Virus record (IMG/VR): IMGVR_UViG_3300017788_001394
Location: 1-64,000 of that record
Reading direction: 5' to 3' (one strand)
DNA from: a virus
Length of the DNA: 64,000 bases
In this document: piece by piece, positions 57,777 to 64,000 of the stretch
Layout: every line of letters begins with the position of its first letter
Numbering within the stretch: position 1 is the first letter of the stretch
Position numbers and translations under genes: made by a program
Notes under the pieces: generated by a model
Seen by the model: only the letters and a program-made list of their open reading frames with translations
Told to the model about the DNA's origin: nothing
The model's database searches: none

Positions 57777-58949
57777 ATGAAAAAAATTGCAATTTATCTG
57801 ACAGGACTGATCCAGGATCGAACACATGTGTTGCCTCATGTTAAGCAATCATTTGATTACATTGCTAAAGCCTTAGATTTAGAAATAGATTACTATTGCC
57901 ATTTTTGGGATACTTCAGTTCGTTATCCTTATACCATTGACGATACTGATTTAATAGTTGGTGTATCTTGTGAGAATAAAGAAAATATATCAACTTGCAT
58001 TGAAGTTTTTAATCCTGTTAATTATACTGTTGCATCATTTATGGATTATTTTCCACATTTTTTAAAAATTGTCAGCGTTGATCCCCATAATACAGAAGGT
58101 TATTGTAACATTGAACATTTTTTTACATTTACATTCGATAATTTTGACATCAATTCAATAACAAATGTTGTGATAGATAAAAACTTTTTTTTAAATAACG
58201 AGTTGAACGGAATTGAAAATGCAGGGCATATATTTAATCAGTGGTGGGAACTGCATACATTATGGAGTACATTTGTATTAGAAGCATCTCAAGGCATTTC
58301 AATGTCAAACTGTAACAAAATGATAGTATCATCTGGAAAACAGTACGATGCTTGTTTTAAATCGAGATACGATTTGTTATTTAATTATAGTGACTTAGAT
58401 TTCTTAAACATCTTCAATAGTATATTAGAGTTAGCTGAACGTAATACGGATAGTGTTATTTTAGAATCGGTGTGGTTCAGGCCACCACCTCATCATGAGG
58501 TGTTGGAATCTTGTTTTCCACATCAACTACAAATCGACAATGCAATCGACATACATGAGTTTGGTTGCACGTCAGATTTTTGGTGGGCACACGATATGTC
58601 GACAGCACAGAAACTAGCAAATTCTCTATTAGATGATTACTGTAGTTCAATGGTGTTGCGTACAGCTAAATGGAACTCTCAACATGCGTATTACTACAGG
58701 GCATTTAGAAAATCCAATTTAGTTGTTCGATGTCCTGCCGGGAAGTTGTCTACAGGTATAATCAGAAGTAATGTAGAAATACCAAAAAATTATCATCTTA
58801 ACACTACAGCGCATTTTACTTTACTAAATAATCAATTTCTAAATCGTGATAAAAGTGACGATTCTGAAAAATGTTATCATAGATCAGGAATAACTGCAAA
58901 ATATTACACTATAGGTCAATTTAACTTTGACATATTTAAGAAAAAATAA
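57777..58949 (+). CDS. Glycosyltransferase-like protein (intact paralog)
   Basis: 390 residues. The N-terminus KKIAIYLTGLIQDRTHVLP, then DYYCHFWDTS, has the style of phage and bacterial LPS glycosyltransferase-like families in which the first strand ends G-x-R and a H-x-W follows. FKSRYDLLFNYSDLD and FGCTSDFWWAHDMSTAQKL are the nucleotide-sugar and acceptor-side landmarks. It is the full-length counterpart of the frameshifted gene at 54518-55643. A GTTAAATACTATT sequence about 55 bases upstream resembles a late promoter. The sugar is unknown. Confidence 0.6.
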   Translation: MKKIAIYLTGLIQDRTHVLPHVKQSFDYIAKALDLEIDYYCHFWDTSVRYPYTIDDTDLIVGVSCENKENISTCIEVFNPVNYTVASFMDYFPHFLKIVSVDPHNTEGYCNIEHFFTFTFDNFDINSITNVVIDKNFFLNNELNGIENAGHIFNQWWELHTLWSTFVLEASQGISMSNCNKMIVSSGKQYDACFKSRYDLLFNYSDLDFLNIFNSILELAERNTDSVILESVWFRPPPHHEVLESCFPHQLQIDNAIDIHEFGCTSDFWWAHDMSTAQKLANSLLDDYCSSMVLRTAKWNSQHAYYYRAFRKSNLVVRCPAGKLSTGIIRSNVEIPKNYHLNTTAHFTLLNNQFLNRDKSDDSEKCYHRSGITAKYYTIGQFNFDIFKKK

Positions 58950-58957
58950 ATACTATT
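58945..58957 (+). promoter_or_regulatory. T4-type late promoter, extended variant
   Basis: AATAAATACTATT differs from the extended T4 late consensus TATAAATACTATT at one base. It lies 20 bases before ATG 58978, with AAAAGGAA between, and overlaps the stop codon of the previous gene. Confidence 0.55.
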
Positions 58958-58977
58958 TTAAAAGGAATCATGACATT

Positions 58978-59589
58978 ATGTTATCATCTGTTAAGTCGCA
59001 TGTTGTTGAATCATTGCGAAATACTGTGATTGAGTTCAACAACTACGAATATTTGTGCATTAAAAATTTGTTTCCGGAAGATTTTTACAACGAGCTGAAA
59101 TCATTATCGATGCAAGAAGCAAGTAAACGAGTCCATGAAGTTTTTATTAACGAAGGCTTTGTTAATTTATTATTTGAAAAATTTAATAAAAGTCCGAAAC
59201 GTAGCACGTTAATTAAAAGTATATATGCATTCTGGCAGCAGCATGGTGTTGGGTATACACTTAAACCACATGTTGATAGCTTTCCCCGAGTGTTTACAAT
59301 GACTGTGTATCTCGCCGATAACGACAATACTCCTAATGCTGGTACAGCAGTGTATGATGTTAATAGAAGCACTAAGGAGTATAAAACCATTGGAATGATG
59401 CCGTATTTGCGTAATAGCTGTATGATTATTTGTCCGTATGATAACTTAACATGGCATGGCGTAGATATGTTAGTCGACGACATAAAAAGAGATAGTATTG
59501 TTGTTGTGTTTAGCGCACAAGAATGGAACGAAACCCAAATGCATTATGCAGATTGGAAGCCAGGAGTAACAGTTAATTATGGGATTTAG
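58978..59589 (+). CDS. 2OG-Fe(II) oxygenase
   Basis: 203 residues from ATG 58978; the open frame continues upstream but the late promoter and ribosome site support this start. The iron triad is H98-V-D100 (KPHVDSFPRVFTMTVYL), H160 (NLTWHGVD) and R171 (IKRDSIVVVF) for 2-oxoglutarate. GTAVYDVNRS is the insert usual for prolyl hydroxylase-like members. It overlaps the next gene by 11 bases. It heads the right-hand plus-strand operon. Confidence 0.75.
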   Translation: MLSSVKSHVVESLRNTVIEFNNYEYLCIKNLFPEDFYNELKSLSMQEASKRVHEVFINEGFVNLLFEKFNKSPKRSTLIKSIYAFWQQHGVGYTLKPHVDSFPRVFTMTVYLADNDNTPNAGTAVYDVNRSTKEYKTIGMMPYLRNSCMIICPYDNLTWHGVDMLVDDIKRDSIVVVFSAQEWNETQMHYADWKPGVTVNYGI

Positions 59590-60136
59590 TAATAGTAGAC
59601 AATACTTAGAGAAGTATAAAAATCTTAAAGACGGTTATTACGAATATCTAATAAATGGCACCACTCGTAACTTATATACTAAATTTGAAGATAATAGTGG
59701 TTGGATTCAAGTTGTAGTAGTTGACTGGAATAACAGAGATCATGTTAATCGTGATGAAATAGTAAATGTTAAATTAAACGACCATGACATAAACTTCTTG
59801 CGGTCTGACATATTCGATTATAATATAATGGCTAGTGCCGAGATCTTTAAGGAACCATTCAATGAATGGATACGCTATCCACACAACATGTATGTTCACA
59901 AATCAATGATTGAATTTAATAGTATTTCGCTAGCATCAGATACTCCTAACAGTAATCTAGTTAGTATTGACTTAAACGCACCACCACTTGCAATATACCA
60001 AGATACTCAAGACATTGGGTTCGGCGGCGGCAGCAGTGGTATAGGAGATACATTTTTTGCATATAGCAGAGAAGGACGTAACGGATTAGTTCAAAGTTTT
60101 TGCGGACCTGCAAGAGGTGCTGTATACGTTAGATGA
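59579..60136 (+). CDS. Fibrinogen-like domain protein, putative adhesin
   Basis: 185 residues. DGYYEYLINGTTRNLYTKFE then GWIQVVVVDWN resembles the start of a fibrinogen-related domain (DG-Y-I-NG, Y-F, GGW-LV). The end, GFGGGSSGIGDTFFAYSR, is Gly-rich as in phage tail-fibre tips. It could be a receptor-binding or carbohydrate-binding protein. It lies between an oxygenase and a radical SAM gene with overlaps at both ends, so it may be the protein these enzymes modify. Both ideas are inference. Confidence 0.42.
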   Translation: MGFSNSRQYLEKYKNLKDGYYEYLINGTTRNLYTKFEDNSGWIQVVVVDWNNRDHVNRDEIVNVKLNDHDINFLRSDIFDYNIMASAEIFKEPFNEWIRYPHNMYVHKSMIEFNSISLASDTPNSNLVSIDLNAPPLAIYQDTQDIGFGGGSSGIGDTFFAYSREGRNGLVQSFCGPARGAVYVR

Positions 60137-61302
60137 CTAAAATATTTTGCCCGCATGTTTATAATGCATTGGAGATATCCACAATCGGTAAATTTAAGCC
60201 TTGCTGTATATCTAGTAAAACATTTAAAAACAACAGTAATGTTGATTTTTTTGCTAGTAAATCAACATTGAATGATGTATATCACAGCGATGATAGAAAA
60301 GATTTCATTGATAACTTTGACGAATATTTCCCTACAGAATGCAGTCAATGCTATCAAGTTGAAGCAAGTGGCGGAGAAAGTAAACGGCTCAGGGAAATCA
60401 AATACTGGGAATTATATTACAACGGTATTGAACATGTACCTGAATTTACAAAAAGCCAAAGTCTTGAGGTACTGGATTTAAAATTAGGCAACACCTGTAA
60501 CTTAGCATGTGCTACGTGTGATTCATATAGTAGTAGTAAGTGGAATAGCCTGTTTAAGGAATTTAACAGCGGGTTTGAAACTACTGTTACACGCTGGCAA
60601 GACGATGATAAGTTCTGGAATGATTTGGTATTAAATCTGTCTAATATTAAGAAAATTGAACTAGCAGGCGGAGAACCGTTTTTAAATAAAAAACAAAAGA
60701 TCATGTTAAAATTTCTAGTAGACAACGACCTAGCTAAGGACATCGACATTACATGGATTACTAACTGCACACAGTACGACGAAGAAGTAATTAGTCTGTT
60801 TAAACACTTTAAACTTGTGCGAGTTATGATTAGTTTAGACAACACAGGTAAACAATTCGAGTATATGCGATATCCTGCTGTATGGGATGATAGTTATCAA
60901 ATCTTTTTAAAGTTTTTAGAACTTAAAAATGCAAATTTAATTAACTTAGGAATTAGTCATACTATTAGCTTGCTTAACATATATCATTTGCCTGATATGT
61001 GGGAATTTGCAAGAAAACATAAAGTAATGTTGTTTAACAACTTAGTTATGTGGCCATTCCATTGTAGAAATTTACCAGAGGATTTCAAGCAAACAGTTAA
61101 AGCCAGACTGGAAGCAGTAAGCGACTCTAGTTACCAGCTTAATCCAGCCAATGGTAAAAACAGTTGGCTAGTAGAATTTATGTTGCAATCCAACGAAAAT
61201 GATAGTATAATGGAAAGAATGAAGGCTCATTTGAGATTTGTTAACAGGACCAGGCAGGACTTGTTTGAAGATGCGTTTCCTGAACTAGCAAGTATTTTAT
61301 AA
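60133..61302 (+). CDS. Radical SAM enzyme with N-terminal twitch/half-SPASM domain
   Basis: 389 residues. The N-terminus is CPHVYNALEIS with KPCCIS (C24, C25) and C70/C73 (TECSQC). The core motif is C122-NLA-C126-AT-C129 and GGEP at 179-182. The start is coupled to the previous stop (ATGA). It belongs to the same subfamily as the minus-strand enzymes although it is on the opposite strand and 20 kb away. Confidence 0.86.
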   Translation: MTKIFCPHVYNALEISTIGKFKPCCISSKTFKNNSNVDFFASKSTLNDVYHSDDRKDFIDNFDEYFPTECSQCYQVEASGGESKRLREIKYWELYYNGIEHVPEFTKSQSLEVLDLKLGNTCNLACATCDSYSSSKWNSLFKEFNSGFETTVTRWQDDDKFWNDLVLNLSNIKKIELAGGEPFLNKKQKIMLKFLVDNDLAKDIDITWITNCTQYDEEVISLFKHFKLVRVMISLDNTGKQFEYMRYPAVWDDSYQIFLKFLELKNANLINLGISHTISLLNIYHLPDMWEFARKHKVMLFNNLVMWPFHCRNLPEDFKQTVKARLEAVSDSSYQLNPANGKNSWLVEFMLQSNENDSIMERMKAHLRFVNRTRQDLFEDAFPELASIL

Positions 61303-61304
61303 AC

Positions 61305-62162
61305 ATGAAAGAAAGAAAATATATAAATTGGCGCAGCGGTATTAAACGTAGAATTTTAATAATAGGCGATCAAAATCTATTAGGTGACTACAGTTTAGAA
61401 GGTAAACTCGTAGGTTATAAAAGCTGGGCATGGCATTTAAAAAAACAACTTAACGAAGATCATCATATCTATACTTTACCGTTACCTAATTGCAGTTTTA
61501 CACAAGTAAATGCAATATTAGAATATCTCAGAGATAGTGGTCTTCTTGATATCTTTACCCATTGTATTGTCAGTTTACCTGCAGATAACAGTCAAACATT
61601 GTTTACATCAGACGCTGACGGTTATTTTAACGCACTGTCCACTTTTATATTAACCGATCGTTTCTTAAAATATGATTTATATGATGGCAAAGAACTGTAT
61701 GATAGATTCTTAGAACCACATATTATGTCAACAAGTGCATCATATTCTAAAAACAATTTAGATAATAGTGTTAGTTATTCGGTTTTTAACAAACATTTAT
61801 TCTCTGTAAATTACGCCATGTTATTAGATATATTGAAGTCGAGTAATGTTGTTCCAATATTATTTGATCTTGAATCAAGGCCAGTTGCACAATATCAACA
61901 AATTCACACAATAAGAAAACGAGAAGATTTAAATCTATACCCCAACAATTCGTATGCATTTACCGAACCCGACGGTGTATACTGGTCAGCTATAGAGATG
62001 ATAAAGTGCATCGATTTTGATAGAGACTTTAATATCAACAATAACAACACATTCACCGCCGACGACCAATGGGTTCTTGCTAAAACATTGTACAAAGTTT
62101 TAGCTGATAAACTAATACTTGATTGGATAATAGAGGATAAAAAAAAAAAAGGTAAATCATAA
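61305..62162 (+). CDS. SGNH hydrolase-like protein lacking catalytic residues
   Basis: 285 residues, paralogous to the next protein: shared KSWAWHLKKQL/ESWAWHLWKRR, YTLPLPNCSF/YTLPSPGQGL and PILFDLESRPVAQYQQ/PIIFDWWGKTVEQWQL. Where the sibling has the nucleophile region GCSH it has GDQN, and the C-terminal GGHF is FTADDQ here. Both expected catalytic residues are therefore missing, and it is probably a binding subunit or pseudoenzyme. A run of Lys codons ends the gene. It is spaced two bases from the radical SAM gene. Confidence 0.6.
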   Translation: MKERKYINWRSGIKRRILIIGDQNLLGDYSLEGKLVGYKSWAWHLKKQLNEDHHIYTLPLPNCSFTQVNAILEYLRDSGLLDIFTHCIVSLPADNSQTLFTSDADGYFNALSTFILTDRFLKYDLYDGKELYDRFLEPHIMSTSASYSKNNLDNSVSYSVFNKHLFSVNYAMLLDILKSSNVVPILFDLESRPVAQYQQIHTIRKREDLNLYPNNSYAFTEPDGVYWSAIEMIKCIDFDRDFNINNNNTFTADDQWVLAKTLYKVLADKLILDWIIEDKKKKGKS

Positions 62163-62972
62163 ATGAAAGATAAAGTATTGTGTATAGGATGCAGCCATTT
62201 AGCAGGTGCATACGATAAAGATGATATAGTCGTTAGCAACGAGTCATGGGCTTGGCATTTATGGAAACGTAGAGGAAAGAATGAAATTTTTTATACGTTG
62301 CCAAGCCCAGGTCAAGGTCTGATGCAGTATGGTGCATTAATAGAAACTCTAAAAAATAAAAACAAACTAAGTCAATTTAAGTATGCCATAATACAGTTAA
62401 CATCCGAACCTAGAATTAATTGGTATGGCGGGTTACCTCAAAATTATTATTTTTCAATATTGCCACACTTTGTTGATAACAATGAAAATGGGTTTAACGA
62501 TGGACAAACAATGTATACTAAGTATGCAAGAAGTATTGTATTATCATCTGACTTTAGAAAAATGTACGAAATACACGAAGGAAAATTTGTTTCTCCGGAT
62601 TCTAAAAATGCTTGGTTGGATATTAGCGAACAGCTTTATGAGTCATTTAATAAAAGTGTACTGTCGCAATCATTATTTCCTATCTATATGAAATATATTA
62701 CTGATACGTTAAAAGAACACAATATAACGCCAATCATATTCGATTGGTGGGGTAAAACGGTCGAACAATGGCAATTGATTGATAATCTGAATATACATGA
62801 TAATATATTGTTTGTCAGGAAATCTATTAAACAGATTCTAATAGATAACAATTTGTGGAACAGAGAAGAGCAAAGTATCGGTGGTCACTTTAACAGTATT
62901 CAAAATAAAGCTGTTACGAAATTTTTGCATAAAGAAATTATTGAAAAAGGTTTAATGCCTGACTATGAATGA
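62163..62972 (+). CDS. SGNH hydrolase-like esterase or acyltransferase
   Basis: 269 residues. Block I is IGCSHLAGAYDK with Ser 11 as presumed nucleophile, IIQLTSEPRINWYG is the block III region, and GGHFNSIQNKAV provides the C-terminal catalytic His (about 242). The Asp normally preceding it is not obvious. SGNH enzymes deacylate or acylate polysaccharides and peptidoglycan. It follows its pseudo-active paralog by zero bases. Together they may form a heterodimer working on a surface glycan. Confidence 0.6.
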   Translation: MKDKVLCIGCSHLAGAYDKDDIVVSNESWAWHLWKRRGKNEIFYTLPSPGQGLMQYGALIETLKNKNKLSQFKYAIIQLTSEPRINWYGGLPQNYYFSILPHFVDNNENGFNDGQTMYTKYARSIVLSSDFRKMYEIHEGKFVSPDSKNAWLDISEQLYESFNKSVLSQSLFPIYMKYITDTLKEHNITPIIFDWWGKTVEQWQLIDNLNIHDNILFVRKSIKQILIDNNLWNREEQSIGGHFNSIQNKAVTKFLHKEIIEKGLMPDYE

Positions 62973-64000
62973 ATCCTTTTGTGTTGCACCATGGCTACAC
63001 ATGCATGTAGAACCAACTGGCGATGTTCAACTGTGTTGTGCAAGCAATTGGAAACATGATTTCAACCGTAGCTTAGGAAACTTAAACGATGCATCTCCGT
63101 TAGAAATATGGAACAATGAACAATATAGATATGTAAGAGCAAACATGATTAAAGGCAATATGTTAAAAAAATATTGCAGTCCGTGTTATCTTAGAGAAAA
63201 TGGTGCAGTTAATCAAACCGAACGTCAACGACTTAATAAGGAATTTCCTTTAGGTTATGAACTAGCTAAAGAAACAAATGCAGATGGCAGTTTAAACAAG
63301 TTAGACATACGATATCTCGACATACGTTTTAATAATTTATGTAATTTAAAATGCAGGACATGTGGCCCAGACTGGAGCACAAGTTGGGCAAACGAGATGG
63401 GTATTGAAAAACCATTGCACTATAATAACTCCTGGAAAAAACTAATACCGTATCTGGGCAATTTAGAAAAAGTATATTTTGCAGGAGGTGAGCCAATGAT
63501 GACCGCAGAGCATTATGATTTCTTAGAGTTACTATTAGATACAAACCCTAATGTAGAATTACTATACACTAGTAATTTTACAAGATTGGAACTCAAGGGC
63601 AGACATGTAATGGACTATTGGCCAAGGTTTAAACTTGTAAATGCAGTAGCTAGTATTGACCATTGCAATGAATACGCAAGTTATGTCAGAACTGGAAGTG
63701 ATTATAACGTAGTCAAGAATAACTTTTTAGAAATAAAAAATCAAAATTTACACAATGTTAGAGCAGGTGTAACTAGTGTACTAAGTTTGTATAATATTAC
63801 TAAAATAGGTAGCTTCATAACACAGTTGTTTGAAGATAAAATTTTAGATAATATGGATCAAATTGTTTTCAACCTATTAGTAAACCCTAATTATCAAAAC
63901 GCTTTGATTATGCCAGAAGAATCGTTGCCTACGGCATTGAATAGTATCGAATTATGTGAACAGTATTTGCATAATTTAGTAATAGATTCATCTAAGTTAA
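62965..64000 (+). CDS. Radical SAM enzyme with N-terminal twitch domain (3' end outside window)
   Basis: From ATG 62965, overlapping the previous stop, the frame stays open to the window edge: 345 residues visible. The N-terminus is CVAPWLHMHVEPTGDVQLCC (C24, C25) with C71/C74 (YCSPC). The core motif is C126-NLK-C130-RT-C133 and GGEP at 174-177. It is the thirteenth radical SAM core of the window and belongs to the twitch-first subfamily. The stop codon lies beyond base 64000. Confidence 0.85.
   Translation, partial: MNESFCVAPWLHMHVEPTGDVQLCCASNWKHDFNRSLGNLNDASPLEIWNNEQYRYVRANMIKGNMLKKYCSPCYLRENGAVNQTERQRLNKEFPLGYELAKETNADGSLNKLDIRYLDIRFNNLCNLKCRTCGPDWSTSWANEMGIEKPLHYNNSWKKLIPYLGNLEKVYFAGGEPMMTAEHYDFLELLLDTNPNVELLYTSNFTRLELKGRHVMDYWPRFKLVNAVASIDHCNEYASYVRTGSDYNVVKNNFLEIKNQNLHNVRAGVTSVLSLYNITKIGSFITQLFEDKILDNMDQIVFNLLVNPNYQNALIMPEESLPTALNSIELCEQYLHNLVIDSSKL

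Noticed and set aside
1-64000. CRISPR arrays and tRNA genes
   Set aside because: No regularly spaced repeats and no cloverleaf with a recognisable T-loop were seen by eye; a dedicated tRNA scan would be needed to exclude a divergent tRNA.

Overview
The window reads as part of the genome of a large, AT-rich, T4-like marine bacteriophage, probably infecting an alphaproteobacterium. The phage evidence is: densely packed genes with ATGA-type overlaps; a T4-type 5'-3' exonuclease, a dihydrofolate reductase-thymidylate synthase pair and an HNH/NUMOD3 homing endonuclease; several small proteins of kinds I associate with marine T4-like phages; and copies of the T4 late promoter TATAAATA, including one full TATAAATACTATT. 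No capsid, tail, polymerase or terminase gene lies here, so the assignment rests on those signals. The host guess comes from glycine-betaine transporter genes and small DUF6356/DUF6614-like proteins that I associate with alphaproteobacteria.

Layout. 1-11.9 kb (+ strand): phage core and small unknown genes, the exonuclease, a MoxR-type AAA+ ATPase with a metallopeptidase/VWA partner, DHFR, ThyA and an HNH endonuclease. 11.9-15.5 kb (+): an acyl-adenylating enzyme, a sulfotransferase-like protein, a small 2OG-Fe(II)-type oxygenase, and a radical SAM enzyme split into a separate auxiliary-cluster protein and core protein. 15.5-18.4 kb (+): glycine-betaine type ABC transporter genes proX and proW (no ATPase gene) and an aldo/keto reductase. 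18.4-40.2 kb (-): an unbroken block of about 25 genes with nine complete radical SAM enzymes, 2OG-Fe(II)-type oxygenases, two PLP enzymes, an amidinotransferase, two SDR proteins, two nitroreductases, a minimal ANL ligase, a QueC-like PP-loop protein, a methyltransferase and a decayed B12-type radical SAM gene. 40.3-42.3 kb (+): a DUF6614-like protein, a second amidinotransferase and an unknown. 42.3-54.4 kb (-): P-loop/sulfotransferase-like proteins, a Na+/solute symporter, methyltransferases, a glycosyltransferase-like protein, a carbamoyltransferase, a GDPD-like protein, and an operon of kinase, nucleotidyltransferase-HAD fusion, radical SAM and HisC-like aminotransferase. 54.5-64 kb (mixed, then +): two paralogous glycosyltransferase-like proteins (one frameshifted), a second nucleotidyltransferase/HAD/methyltransferase set, another oxygenase, a fibrinogen-like protein, SGNH-like paralogs and two more radical SAM enzymes, the last cut by the window edge.

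How it may work together. Thirteen radical SAM cores in about 50 kb, mixed with activating enzymes (ANL, nucleotidyltransferases, kinase), group-transfer enzymes (amidino-, carbamoyl-, methyl-, sulfo- and glycosyl-transferase-like) and oxidoreductases, look like a phage-borne small-molecule or glycan tailoring system. T4-type late promoters in front of several cluster genes suggest expression late in infection, when virions or the host surface are remodelled. The product cannot be read from the sequence.
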